Below, piece by piece: positions 44,714-57,169 of a DNA stretch of 64,000 bases (its first letter is position 1; each line of letters opens with the position of its first letter). Under the pieces are notes generated by a model. That model saw only the letters and a program-made list of their open reading frames with translations. It did not search any database and was not told the DNA's origin. The stretch is from Sciurus carolinensis (taxonomy: Eukaryota > Chordata > Mammalia > Rodentia > Sciuridae): positions 116,422,643-116,486,642 of the forward strand of contig NC_062220.1 of NCBI RefSeq assembly GCF_902686445.1, in the 5' to 3' direction. The translations under genes were made by a program, and so were the position numbers.

Positions 44714-47700
44714 ATGACTGGGAATACAAATCATATCTCAATAATAACCCTGAACGTTAATGGCCTGAACTCATCCATCAAAAGACATGGACTGGCAGAA
44801 TGGATTAAAAAGAAAGACCCAACAATATGCTGCCTGCAAGAGACTCATCTCATAGAAAAAGACATCCACAGACTAAAGGTGAAAGGATGGGAAAAAACCT
44901 ACCATGCACATGGACTCAGTAAAAAAAAGCGGGGGTTTCCATCCTTATATCAGATAAAGTGGACTTCAAGTCAAAGTTAGTCAGAAGAGATAAAGAAGGA
45001 CATTTCATACTGCTTAAGGGAACCATAAATCAGGAAGACATAACGATAGTAAATATTTATGCCCCAAACAATGGTGCATCCTTGTACATCAAACAAATCC
45101 TTCTCAATTTCAGGAATCACATAGACCACAACACAATAATTCTGGGTGACTTTAATGCACCGCTGTCACCACTAGATAGATCTTCCAAACAAAATCCAAC
45201 CAAAGAAACCATAGAACTCAATAACACAATCAATAACCTAGACTTAATAGACAAATATAGAATATTCCATCCATCAACAAGCAGATTCACTTTCTTCTCA
45301 GCAGCACATGGAACTTTCTCAAAAATAGACCATATGTTATGCCACAAAGCAGCCCTTAGGAAATGCAAAAAAATAGAGATACTGCCTTGTGTTCTATCAG
45401 ATCATAATGGACTGAGAGTAGAAATCAATGACAAAATAAAAAACAGAAATTACTCCAACCCATGGAGACTAAATAATATGCTATTGAATGAAACATGGAT
45501 AACAAAAAACATCAGGGAGGAGATTAAAAAATTCTTAGAGGTGAATGAGAATGATGATTCAACATATCAAAATCTCTGGGACACTATGAAAGTGGTACTA
45601 AGAGGAAAATTCATTGCATGGAGTGCATTCCAGAAAAGAATGAAAAGTCAACAACTAAATGACCTAACATTACAGCTCAAAGCCCTAGAAAAAGAAGAAC
45701 AGAATAAGAGCAAAAGTAGTAGAAGACAGGAAATAATTACAATCAGAGCTGAAATCAATGAAATTGAAACAAAAGAAACTATTAAAAAAATTGATAAAAC
45801 AAAAAGTTGGTTTTTTGAGAAAGTAAACAAAATAGACAAACCCTTACCCACACTAACAAAGAGAAGGAGAGAGAAGACTCAAATTACTAAAATACATGAT
45901 GCAAAAGGAAATATCACAACAGACACCACTGAGATACAGAACATAATGAGAAGCCACTTTGAAAATCTGTATTCCAACACAATAGAAACTACCGAAGACA
46001 TCGACAAATTTCTAGACACATATGCTCCTTCCAAACTGAACCAGGAGGACATACACAATTTAAACAGATCGATATCAAGCAATGAAATAGAAGAAGCCAT
46101 TAAAAATCTACCATCCAAGAAAAGCCCAGGACCAGATGGATTCTCAGCCGAGTTCTACAAGACCTTTGAAGAAGAACTCATTCCAATACTTCTCAAAGTA
46201 TTCCAGGAAATAGAAAAGGAGGGTACCCTACCGAACTCATTGTATGAAGCTAATATCATCCTCATACCCAAACCAGGAAAAGACACATCAAGGAAAGAAA
46301 AATTTAGACCAATATCCTTGAGGAATATAGATGCAAAGATCCTTAACAAAATATTGGCAAACCGTATCCAAAAACATATTAAGAAAATTGTGCACCACAA
46401 TCAAGTGGGGTTCATCCCTGGAATGCAAGGATGGTTCAACATCCGTAAATCAATAAACGTAATCCATCATGTCAATAGACTTCAGGATAAGAATCATATG
46501 GTTATTTCAATTGATGCAGAAAAAGCGTTTGACAAAATACAACACCCCCTCATGCTCAAAACACTAGAAAAACTAGGGATAGTAGGAACATACCTGAACA
46601 TTGTAAAGGCTATTTATGCTAAGCCCATGGCCAACATCATTCTTAATGGAGAAAAACTGAAACAATTCCCTTTAAAAACGGGAACAAGACAGGGATGTCC
46701 TCTTTCACCACTTCTATTCAACATTGTCCTTGAAACTCTAGCCAGAGCAATTAGGCAAACCAAAGAAATTAAAGGGATACAAATAGGAAAAGAGGAACTT
46801 AAACTGTCACTATTTGCTGATGACATGATTCTATATTTAGAGAATCCAAAAAGCTCTTCCAGAAAACTTCTACACCTCATCAATGAATTCAGCAAAATAG
46901 CAGGCTATAAAATCAACATGCATAAATCTAAAGCATTTTTATAAGCAAGTGACGAAACAACTGAAAGGGAAATGAGGGAAACAACTCCATTTGCAATAGC
47001 CTCAAAAAAAAAAAAATACTTGGGAATCAATCTAACCAAAGAAGTAAAAGATCTCTACAATGAAAACTACAAAACATTGAAAAAAGAAATTGAGGAAGAC
47101 CTTAGAAGATGGAGAGATCTCCCATGTTCTTGGAGAGGCAGAATTAATATTGTCAAAATGGCCATACTACCAAAAATGCTATACAGATTCAATGCAATTC
47201 CAATGACGTACCTTACAGAAATAGAGCAAACAATCATGAAATTCATCTGGAAGAATAAAAAACCCAGAATAGCTAAAGCAATCCTTAGTAGGAAGAATGA
47301 AGCAGGGGGTATCGCAATACCAGAACTTCAACTATACTCCAAAGCAATAGTAACAAAAACAGCATGGTATAGGCACCAAAATAGACAGGTAGATCAATGG
47401 TACAGAATAGAGGACACAGACAGAAACCCAAATAAATACAATTTTCTCCTACTAGACAAAGCTGCCAAAAATATTCAATGGAGAAAAGATAGCCTCTTCA
47501 ACAAATGGTGCTGGGAAAACTGGAAAACCATATGCAACAGAATGAAACTAAACCCCTATCTCTCACCCTGCACAAAAATCAATTCACAATGGATCAAGGA
47601 CCTTGAAATCAGACCAGAGACCCTGCATCTTATAGAAGAAAAAGTAGGTCCAAATCTTCAACATGTTGGCTTAGGATCAGACTTCCTTAACAGGACTCCC

Positions 47701-48032
47701 ATAGCACAAGAAATAGAAGCAAGAATCAATAACTGGGATAGATTCAAACTAAATAGCTTCTCTCAGCAAAGGAAACTATCAGCAATGAGAAGAGAGAGTC
47801 TACAGAGTGGGAGAAAATCTTTGCCAATCATACTTCAGATAGAGCACTAATCTCCAGAATATATAAAGAACTCAAAAAACTCTACACCAAGAATGTAAAT
47901 AATCCAACTGACAAATGGGCTAAGGAAATGAATAGACACTTCACAGAAGAAGATATACAAGCAATCAACAAACATATGGAAAAATGTTCACCATCTTTAG
48001 TAATAAGAGAAATGCAAATCAAAACTCCCTAA
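44714..48032 (+). pseudogene. L1 ORF2, mostly open but truncated (copy 6)
   Basis: Three long pieces: 44714-44980, 44959-46944 (661 codons) and 46972-47850. The endonuclease shows [23 protein letters not shown] and SDHNGL. The reverse transcriptase has [31 protein letters not shown] and FADDM, the catalytic motif. Breaks: an enlarged A run near 44925 (frameshift), a TAA at 46942-46944, and a frameshift near 47765. The last 150 codons or so and the 3' UTR are absent. The product of the middle piece would keep most of the endonuclease and reverse transcriptase but lack the first 80 residues and the C-terminus. Confidence 0.93.
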
Positions 48033-49452
48033 GAGCTTCCAAGATGGCGGACTAGAGGGCAGCTGCATTTCATGTTGCTCCAGGACGCAGGATTCAAAAG
48101 AGGAGATAGTGAGAGACTTGGGACCAACTCAAAGCCGCTGGGTGAGTCTCTCCCGTTGGGGAGGTGTCCCGGATGGGGCGGTAGCCCCGGAACGCAGGGA
48201 ACTTTGTGAAGTAGAGTTGCTCAGCGAAACGCCCCTCCCCCAACTGGAGCGGTAAAAACGGACAACTGGGATCATCTTAGAGGAGGCGGCTCAGCACAGC
48301 GCTTGGACTCGGAGCAACCACTGGGGCTCCGGGCAGCTGCCTAAGGAGGAGCTGCGTAGTGAGCTGTTTGGACTCAGAGTCATTGCTTCTGAACACCGGG
48401 GGGTTGCCCAGAGGAAGAGGAGAATCGCAGCGGGTCGCTTGGTCTAGGAGTGACTGCATCAGAGCCACTGGCGGTTGCCAGAAGAGGAGGCAAGTGGTGA
48501 GTTGTTTGGACTCAAAGCGAGCGCTCCTGAACACCGGTGGCCTGCCTGGAGTTGGAGCGCGGTGGGTCGCATGGTCTCTGAGCGACCGCTCCTGAACACC
48601 CGGGGGGGCTACCCCGAGGAGGAGAAGGAATAGGGTGGGTCACTTGGACTCGGAGTGACTGCCTAGGGCTACGGGCGGTTGGCGGGAGGAGGAGACGCGA
48701 AGTGAGTTGCTTGGACTCCTAGTGACTGCGTCGGAACACCGGGCCGCTGTCCACAGGAGGAGGTGTGTGGCGGGTCTCTGGGTATTGGAGCTATTGTACG
48801 GGGCTCCAGGTGGCTCAGAGGAGGGGCTGCATAGCCAGGCGATTAGGTGCAGAGCAGGGTCCCAGGACTGGCTTCTTGGTGGAAGAGCCGCACAGAGACA
48901 ACCTAGGGACGGAGCGAAGTTTCCAGGACTGTGGGCAGATTCTCTGAGGAGAGGCAGCCTAAGGAGACTCGTCTGCGAAGGGTGAGGCTCCCAGGCCCAG
49001 GAGGTAGGTCTGGGCCCCTGGGAACGTTGCAGAGGAAGACAGCCCAGACCAGGCGGTAGTTGTAGATTGAGGGGAACCTCTAGGAGGGGAACTGACTAGC
49101 GAGACCTCCCCACTGGATGAGTCCTCCCTGCTGGGTGAGGTTTTCCACAAGGACGGTAAAACCAGAGACACAGGCACAAACAGGCCTTGCCTCAGCCTGC
49201 AGCCTAGTTCCCCTTTGGATGACCATTGGTCAACAAGTGGAGGCACCTCTGCCCACTATCAGGGAATATACCCCACCTGAAGGCCACCACCCCTAGAGAG
49301 GCAGCTTCCTTGTGGAGCACCGCATTATCAACTTCCTCCAAGACTTCAGGCTACTGAAGGATAAGAGAGGATATACTAGCAATCTTCAGGGATATTATAA
49401 GTCAATAGAGGAAATCTGCAATATCTTAGCGGTCCACTGATACCTGAACAAT
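48033..49452 (+). promoter_or_regulatory. L1 5' UTR with about 68-bp tandem repeats (copy 7)
   Basis: After the start motif and 250 unique bases, an array of seven or more imperfect units is anchored on TTGGACTC / TTGGTCT near 48304, 48369, 48440, 48507, 48572, 48644 and 48712 (spacing 65-72 bp), each followed by a GARYGA-type box and GAACACCGG. A unique part leads into the shared CACCTCTGCCCACTATCAGG (near 49245) and ACTTCAGGCTACTGAAGG (near 49341) blocks. The array differs entirely from the 459-bp monomers of copy 3. Confidence 0.8.
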
Positions 49453-50499
49453 ATGAGAAAACAAGGGAAGAAAATGCCCCAAACAAATCTAGATGTTACA
49501 TCAATAAAATCCAATGACAGCATGGCAGAAGAAATGACAGAAAGGGAGTTCAGAATGTACATAATTAAAATGATCAGGGAAGCAAACGATGAGATGAAAG
49601 AGCAAATGCAGGCTTTGAATGATGAGATGAAAGAGCAAATGCAGGCATTGAATGATAGCACCAATCAACAGTTAAAAGAGCAAATAGAGGAAGCAAAAGA
49701 TCATTTCAATAAAGAGTTAGAGATATTGAAAAAAAACCAAACAGAAATCCTTGAAATGAAGGAAACAATAAACCAAATTAAGAACTCCATAGAAAGCATA
49801 ACCAATAGGATAGAACACCTGGAGGACAGAACCTCAGATATTGAAGACAAAATATTTAACCTTGAAAACAAAGTTGAACAAACAGAGAAGATGGTAGGAA
49901 ATCATGAACAGAATCTCCAAGAACTATGGGATATCATGAAAAGGACGAATTTGAGAATTATTGGGATTTTGGAAGGCTTAGAGAAACAAACCAAAGGAAT
50001 GAACAATCTATTCAATGAAATAATATCAGAAAATTTCCCAAATCTGAAGAATGAAATGGAAAATCAAGTTCAAGAGGCTTATAGGACTCCAAATACACAA
50101 AATTACAACAGACCCACACCAAGGCACATTATAATGAAAATACCTAACATACAAAATAAAGACAGAATTTTAAAGGCTGTAAGAGAAAAGAACCAAATTA
50201 CATTCAGGGGGAAACCAATACGGATATCAGCAGATTTTTCAATCCAGACCCTGAAAGCTAGAAGGGCCTGGAACAACATTTTTCAAGCCCTGAAAGAAAA
50301 TGGATGCCAACCAAGAATCTTATACCCAGCAAAACTTACCTTCAAATTTGACGATGAAATAAAATCATTCCATGATAAACAAAAGCTAAAAGAATTTACA
50401 AAAAGAAAACCAGCATTACAGAACATTCTCAGCAAAATATTCCATGAGGAAGAGATAAAAAACAAAGAAGCAAATCAGCAAAGGGAGGAATTATCCTAA
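49453..50499 (+). CDS. L1 ORF1p, intact reading frame, 348 aa
   Basis: ORF1p packages L1 RNA in cytoplasmic particles and acts as a nucleic acid chaperone. The start ATG at 49453 is the conserved one (MRKQGKK) and the length is close to the 338-357 residues usual in mammals. Layout: a basic disordered N-terminus (1-30), a coiled coil at about 35-160 with a tandem EMKEQMQALND repeat (49588-49653), an RNA-recognition-like domain from about 165 (NLRIIGILEG) to 255 (PTPRHIIMKI), and a C-terminal domain (KDRILKAVREK, then ARRAWNNIFQALKENG). The stop is TAA. The partner ORF2 downstream is broken. Whether it is still transcribed is unknown; the 5' UTR promoter is complete. Confidence 0.93.
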   Translation: MRKQGKKMPQTNLDVTSIKSNDSMAEEMTEREFRMYIIKMIREANDEMKEQMQALNDEMKEQMQALNDSTNQQLKEQIEEAKDHFNKELEILKKNQTEILEMKETINQIKNSIESITNRIEHLEDRTSDIEDKIFNLENKVEQTEKMVGNHEQNLQELWDIMKRTNLRIIGILEGLEKQTKGMNNLFNEIISENFPNLKNEMENQVQEAYRTPNTQNYNRPTPRHIIMKIPNIQNKDRILKAVREKNQITFRGKPIRISADFSIQTLKARRAWNNIFQALKENGCQPRILYPAKLTFKFDDEIKSFHDKQKLKEFTKRKPALQNILSKIFHEEEIKNKEANQQREELS

Positions 50500-50576
50500 A
50501 GGAACTGTCAAATAAAGAAGGAACCAAGTTGTGTCAAAAAAATAAATAAATAAATAAAATTTTAAAAATGAACCAA

Positions 50577-53500
50577 ATGACTGGGAATACAAATCATATC
50601 TCAATAATAACCCTGAATGTTAATGGCCTGAATTCATCAATCAAAAGACATAGACTGGCAGATTGGATTAAAAGAAAGATCCAACAATATGTTGCCTGCA
50701 AGAGACTCACCTCATAGAAAGAGATACCCATAGACTAAAGGTGAAAGGATGGGAAAAAACATACCATGCACATGGACTCAGCAAAAAAGCTGGAGTATCC
50801 ATCCTCATTTCAGATAATGTGGACTTGAAGCCAAAGTTAGTCAGAAGGGATAAAGAAGGACATTTCATACTGCTTAAGGGAAGCATAAATCAGCAAGATA
50901 TAACAATCATAAACATCTATGCCCCAAACAGTGGCTCATCCATGTAGGTTAAACAAATCCTTCTCAATTTTAGAAACCAAATAGACAAAAACACAATAAT
51001 ACTAGGTGATTTTAACACGCCGCTCTCACCATTGGACAGATCTTCCAAACAAAAATTGAACAAAGAAACCATAGATCTCAATAACACAATCAATAATTTA
51101 GACTTAACAGACATTTATAGAATATACCATCCCACCAAGAGCGAATACACTTTCTTCTCAGCAGCACATGGATCCTTCTCTAAAATAGACCATATATTAT
51201 GCCACAAAACTAATGTCAGCAAATACAAGAAGATAGAGACACTACCTTGTATTCTATCAGATCATAATGGATTGAAGTTAGAAATAAATGAAAGAGTAAA
51301 AAACAGAAAGTACTCCAACACCTGTAGATTAAACAATATGCTATTATATGATGAATGGATAACAGAAGATATTAGGAAGGAAATTAAAAAATTCTTAGAG
51401 GTAAACGAGAACAAAGAAACATCATATCAAAATCTCTGGGACACTATGAAAGCAGTACTTAGAGGAAGATTTATTTCATGGAGCGCATTTAACAAAAGAA
51501 GTAAAACTCAACAAATAAACAACCTAACACTACAGCTCAAAGCTCTAGAAAAAGAAGAACAGACCAACACCAAAAGTAGTAGAAGACAGGAAATAGTTAA
51601 ACTGAGAGCTGAAATCAACGAAATTGAAACAAAAGAAACAATACAAAAAATTGACAAAATAAATAGTTGGTTCTTTGAAAAAATAAATAAAATTGATAAA
51701 CCTTTAGCCACACTAACAGAGAGGATGAGAGAAAACCCAAATTACTAAAATTCGGAATGAACAAGGAAACATCACAACAGACACGACTGAAATACAAAAC
51801 ATAATTAGAAGCTATTTTGAAAACCTATACTCCAACAAAATAGAAAATTTCGAAGACATCAACAGGTTTCTAGAGACATATGAATTGCCTAAACTGAACG
51901 AGGAGAACATACACAATTTAAATAGACCAATTTCAAGTAATGAAATAGAAGAAGTCATCAAAAGCCTACCAACAAAGAAAAGTCCAGGACCAGATGGGTT
52001 CTCAGCCAAGTTCTACAAAACCTTTAAAGAAGAGCTCATTCCAATACTTCTCAAAGTATTCCATAAAATAGAAGAGGAGGGAACCCTCCCAAACTCATTC
52101 TATGAAGCCATTATTACCCTGATACCTAAACCAGACAGAGCCACATCGAGGAAAGAAAATTTCAGACCAATATCCTTAATGAACATCGACGCAAAAATTC
52201 TCAACAAAATTTTAGCAAATTGCATACAAAAACATATTAAAAAGATAGTGCACTATGATCAAGTGGGTTTTATCCCAGGGATGCAAGGTTGGTTCAACAT
52301 TCGGAAATCAATAAATGTAATTCACCATATCAATAGACTTAAAGTCAAGAATCACATGATTATTTCAATAGATGCAGAAAAAGCATTTGATAAAATACAG
52401 CACCCCTTCATGCTCAAAACTCTAGAACAAATAAGGATAGTGGGAACATTCCTTAACATTGTAAAGGCCATCTATGCTAAGCCCATGGCTAATATCATTC
52501 TAAATAGTGAAAAACTGAAAGCATTCCCCCTAAAACTGGAACAAGGCAGGGATGCCCTCTTTCACCACTTCTTTTCAATATCATCCTTGAAACTCTAGCC
52601 AGAGCAATTAGATAGACCAAAGAAATTAAAGGGATACGAATTGGAAAAGAACAACTCAAACTATCCCTATTTGCTGATGATTTGATTATATACTTAGAGG
52701 AACCAGGAAATTCCACCAGAAAACTTTTAGATCTCATAAGTGAATTCAGTAAAGTAGCAGGATATAAGATCAATGCACATCAATCTAAGGCATTTTTATA
52801 CATAAGCGATGAATCTTCAGAAAGAGAAGTTAGGAAAACTACCCCATTCACAATAGCATCGAAAAAAATAAAATACTTGGGAATCAATCTCACAAAAGAG
52901 GTGAAAGACCTCTACAATGAGAACTACAGAACACTAAAGAAAGAAATTAAAGAAAACCTTACAAGATGGAAAGATCTCCCATGTTCTTGGATAGGAAGAA
53001 TTAATATTGTCAAAATGGCCATCCTACCAAAAGTGCTATACAGATTCAATGCAATTCCAATTAAAATCCCAATGATTTACTTTACAGAAATAGAGCAAAC
53101 AATTATGAAATTCATCTGGAAGAATATAAAACCCAGAATAGCTAAAGCAATCCTTGGCAGAAAGAGTGAAGCAGGGGGTATCGCAATACCAGATCTTCAA
53201 CTTTACTACAAAGCAATAGTAACAAAAACGGCATGGTATTGGTACCAAAATAGAAAGGTGGATCAATGGTACAGAATAGAGGACATGGTCACAAACCCAA
53301 ATAAATACAATTTTCTCATACTAGACAAAGCTGCCAAAAATATGCAATGGAGAAAAGATAGCCTCTTCAACAAATGGTGCTGGGAGAATTGAAAATCCAT
53401 ATGCAACAGAATGAAACTAAACCCATATCTCTCACCATGCACGAAACTAAACTCAAAATGGATTAAGGACCTCGGAATCAGACCAGAGACCTTGCCTCTT

Positions 53501-54397
53501 ATAGAAGAAAAAGAAGGTCCAGAGCTTCAACATGTCGGCTTAGGACCAGACTTCCTCAACAGGAGTCCAATAGCACAAGAAATAAAAGCAAGAATCAATA
53601 ACTGGGATAGATTCAAACTAAAAAGCTTTCTCTCAGCAAAGGAAACTATCAGCAATGCGAAGAAAGAGCCTACAGAGTGGGAGAAAATCTTTGCCATTCA
53701 TACTTCAGATAGAGCACTAATCTCCAGAATCTATAAAGAACTCAAAAAACTCTACACCAAGAATGCAAATAATCCAATCGACAATTGGGCTAAGGAAATG
53801 AATAGACACTTCACAGAAGAAGATGTACAAGCAATCAACAAACATATGGAAAAATGTTCAACATCTCTAGTAATAAGAGAAATGCAAATCAAAACCACCC
53901 TAAGATTCCATCTCACCCCAATTAGAATGGCGATTATCAAGAATACAAGCAACAACAGGTGTTGGCGAGGATGTGGGGAGAAAGGTACACTCATACATTG
54001 CTGGTGGGGCTGTAAATTAGTGCAGCCACTCTGGAAAGCAGTATGGAGACTCCTTAGAAAACTTGGAATGGAACTACCATTTGACCCAGCTATCCCACTC
54101 CGTGGTCTATACCCAAAGGACTTAAAATCAGCATACTACAGAGATACAGCCACATCAATGTTCATAGCTGCTCAATTCACAATAGCCAGACTGTGGAACC
54201 AACCTAGATGCCCTTCAATTGATGAATGGATAAAGAAACTGTGGCATATATATACAATGGAATGTTACTCAGCTATAAGGAATAATAAAATTATGGCATT
54301 TGCAGGCAAATGGATGAAATTGGAGAATATCATGTTAAGTGAGAAAAGCCAATCTCAAAAATCCAAAAGACGAATGATCTCACTGATAAGCGGATGA
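50577..54397 (+). pseudogene. L1 ORF2, lightly broken (copy 7)
   Basis: Normal length, about 1,275 codons, in pieces. Breaks: loss of one A near 50670; TAG at 50946-50948; a frameshift near 51735; loss of one A near 52535 in front of the reverse transcriptase core; CAG to TAG near 52612; TGG to TGA at 53390-53392. The FADDM motif has become FADDL (near 52674-52685), keeping both catalytic Asp. The C-terminal piece 53411-54397 (328 codons) is open and carries the Cys-rich [18 protein letters not shown]. About 77 bp separate it from ORF1. Confidence 0.93.
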
Positions 54398-54632
54398 TGA
54401 CACATAATGGGGGGTGGGAGGGGAGCAAGAATGGAGGAAGGAGGGACTGTATAGAGGGAAAAGAGATGTGGGAGGGGTGGGGGGAGGAAAAAAATAACAG
54501 AATGAATCCAATATCATTACTCTATGTCAATGTATGAATATGCAAATGGTATGCTGTTACTCCATGTACAAACAGAAACAACATGTATCCCATTTGTTTA
54601 CAATTAAAATAAGTTAAAAAACAAACTTAAAA
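54398..54632 (+). repeat. L1 3' UTR and tail (copy 7)
   Basis: A G-rich tract (54408-54490) and the conserved ATCATTACTCTATG (near 54511) block, ending in A-rich DNA. It lacks the telomere-like insert of copy 3. Confidence 0.85.
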
Positions 54633-55718
54633 GGCAGAAGAAAAATCTATTGAATTTGACTATAGGTGGGAGATACATACTGCCCTGGGGTCAGTTTTTT
54701 CCAATTTCATTTATAGTAGGATAGCTTTTATTTTCTTTGTATTTTACATGATCCAACTGGCAGAAGGGGGCATGGATATATTAATAGACAAGTTGGGGTT
54801 TACATGGCCTAGAGATTCTAATCAGATGCTTTGATTTTCAGTCAGTCTTCCTTCCACATGACCAGGCTCTGTCTCAGTATCACAGACCTTCCTACACTCT
54901 CTAGAATAACTTCCCTTTCCTTCACATAGGGGAACTCGGTTGTGGCAAAATGTTCCTGTCCCTAAGGAAACCATGGCTATGGGAAAGTGATGGGTGGCAG
55001 GCAAATTTATTTCATATGGTAGACATTTACTTCTGCCCCAATCTCTTGCCTGCCTCTTCAGATAAGCATGTTTACTAGATCTCTCTGACTTTCTTCAATA
55101 TCCAATCTCTTCCTTGTTTCCCTAAGTTTAATTTGAATGTTAACAGAGTCCCGTTCCCCAACTTCTTAACACATTATTTCACTTCTGTGTCTTGTTTTTC
55201 TATTTGGTGCGCCATTTAATTCATCCTCTCTAATCACCTGCATGGCCATATCCTCAATCACTTCTGCTCAGGTTTCTCTAAGCTTAAGCCTCCAAATTCT
55301 TGTGCCAGATATTCTTGGGTAATGTTAATCCTTATTTTTTTTTTTTTTTTTGGTTTTTGCTGAATACTCATTTATCAGATAATGACCTCAATTGTCAAAT
55401 GAAAGTGGAGAATTTCATGGACTTTTTATTGTGGCTTTAAGTAAGAAACATCTGTGGACTGCTAAGCATAATACCCACATGGCAGGAACTGCAAAGCATT
55501 ACATTAGGTTGTTGCCTTCCCCTTTTGGAGCTACCATGGTTGGTGTGGTGTTGAGACACATCTCCACTTCCTTCTAACAAGGCTTCCCTTGTCACTGTTT
55601 TCCCATGCACCAGCTGAGATGCAGCCCCATGGCTTGTTTCCTACTCTTCTCTTGCTCCCAGCCCCCAGAGTACTGGACTGGAACCTGGCACTGACCCACT
55701 ATTCTCTTACCAGGAACA
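54633..55718. other. Intergenic DNA
   Basis: No gene recognised. A T run of 17 at 55337-55353 could be a reverse-oriented poly-A, but no SINE body adjoins it. Confidence 0.4.
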
Positions 55719-55844
55719 TTTTTTTTTTTTTTTGGTGCTACTTCACATTTTGATAAACTTTTAAATTATTTTCTTAGTCCAGGGGAATTGAACCCAGGTC
55801 CTTCTGTGTGCTAAGCAAGCTTCCACCAAACTGTACCCCAGCCC
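55719..55844 (-). repeat. tRNA-derived SINE, antisense
   Basis: On the minus strand it starts GGGCTGGGGTACAG, has a B-box-like GGTTCAATTCCCCTGG and ends in an A tail (15 T at 55719-55733 on the plus strand). This is a squirrel/rodent ID-related SINE with an AT-rich right part. No clear target duplication. Confidence 0.75.
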
Positions 55845-56942
55845 TTGATCAGTATTTTAACATATATGTATATATCTGTGTATATGTGTGTGTGTTTCAT
55901 ACATATTTGCATATACATATGATTTTGTGCATATCTAAGTTTCACTTGAAGGCATTGTACTAGACAGCACATAGAAAATTATACTCAAAATTGGCTTATA
56001 AAATTATACCTAACAAGTTTTTAAGCTGGAAATTATATTTGTTTGGAATACCTGTTCATCAAGGAAACATTTTTTTTTTGTTCTGAATAAAAGAAACATA
56101 TCATCTAAGTGATTTGTTGACTTTTGCTTTTTCATATGGCTTATGTATGAGAGGGAAGTCCTGCTGCCTTAGATTGTATGTGGTCAAGACTAGACTGTGC
56201 ATGATTTGTGCAGAGTGTTCAAGGTGTCCTGAAAACTGTGGTTTTCAGATTCCATAGATTCAGTTTCTTCCCCTTCAATTTGGAAAGTTGACATGAACTC
56301 TCCAACTCTGGTCTTCCACAGTTCTTTTTTCTTTTGGCTCAGATCCTGCCATTTTCACTAGGACAAATGGTAAATATGACAATTAAATGGCTTGGACACC
56401 ATGAAGGAAAATTATTAATGCAAATAACTGTTGGTCCTCTGTAAGTGTGTTATGTGAATTTAGAAAAATTTCTCTGTGTGCCACAAAGCCTTCAGTCCTA
56501 CTTATTGAATCTTCTGTGGCTGCCTTTCTCCTCATTCTTCTTACCGCAGTTGTCCTATTGCTCTGTTTGCATCACTGCCCAGTAGTTCCTCCGTTCTTAA
56601 ATGTGTTCTCTGTGTCCAGCTTCTGTACCTTTTCTACCCAGAAAATTTTTTATGTTTGTAATAATACTTGTCCTAAATATTCCACTTATCATAAAGACAA
56701 AATTTGTCTTCTGGCAATTTTATCATTATGCAATGGTGTAAGGAAGATTATAAAAATAAAGAAACAAAAGTCTCTATGACCTTCACCCTGTCACCCACTT
56801 TGCATTTTTGAAGGCTTTTTTTTTTTTTTTTTTTTGCCTTTCTTGGTCCTGGGCTCTTCCACTGTCTCTTTGTATTGGTGGGAACTGAGATATATACCAT
56901 AAATAACAGCAGATCATATATTACTGTGGTTTTCTTTTTCAG
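55845..56942. other. Intergenic or intronic DNA before the PDE4DIP-like exons
   Basis: A TG/TA-rich tract lies at 55861-55925 and a T run of 18 at 56818-56835. The open frame at 56447-56779 is T-rich and hydrophobic, without family resemblance. No further PDE4DIP-like exon was seen. Confidence 0.4.
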
Positions 56943-57169
56943 AGCTGGATTTGAATGCTTCTTCAGGAATGAAGAATTCTCCCAAGCTGGAGGGTGATGC
57001 TACTGATGGCTCCTTCACCAGCAAGAATGGCTGCCATGTCATAGGCCACCTTGATGACTATAGTGCTCTCAGAAAGCAGATTGGGCAGGAGAAACAGCTG
57101 GTCCAAAAGATCCAATCTCTCCTGAGACCCACATGCAACTTCCTGGGCCATGAAGCTCATAGCTTAGAG
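56943..57169 (+). pseudogene. PDE4DIP-like exon A
   Basis: A T-rich tract and CAG acceptor (ends 56942) and a GTAGTC donor (57170) flank 75 codons without a stop. The motif HLDDYSALRKQIGQEKQLVQ sits near 57046-57105 and is the conserved helical stretch of myomegalin. The exon ends on a complete codon (GAG), phase 0. Confidence 0.75.

Larger units (their letters stand above)
42470..48032 (+). mobile_element. L1 truncated at its 3' end (copy 6)
   Basis: It has a 5' UTR, a broken ORF1, and ORF2 that is open over long stretches but ends inside its C-terminal region at about 48032, where the 5' end of copy 7 begins directly. No 3' UTR of this element is found after copy 7. The left edge, next to the tail of copy 5, is approximate. 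Confidence 0.85.
48033..54632 (+). mobile_element. Near full-length young L1 (copy 7)
   Basis: It has a full 5' UTR beginning CTTCCAAGATGGCGGACTAG, the YY1-type start motif, an open ORF1, ORF2 with about six breaks, a 3' UTR and an A-rich tail to about 54632. ORF1 and ORF2 sequences are very close to copy 3. The left edge is fused to the interior of copy 6 and no target duplication was found, so the insertion involved a deletion or later recombination. Confidence 0.93.

Noticed and set aside
48277..49246. Open frames of 60-95 codons in GC-rich DNA
   Set aside because: They lie inside the repeat-bearing 5' UTR of L1 copy 7 and change frame between repeat units.
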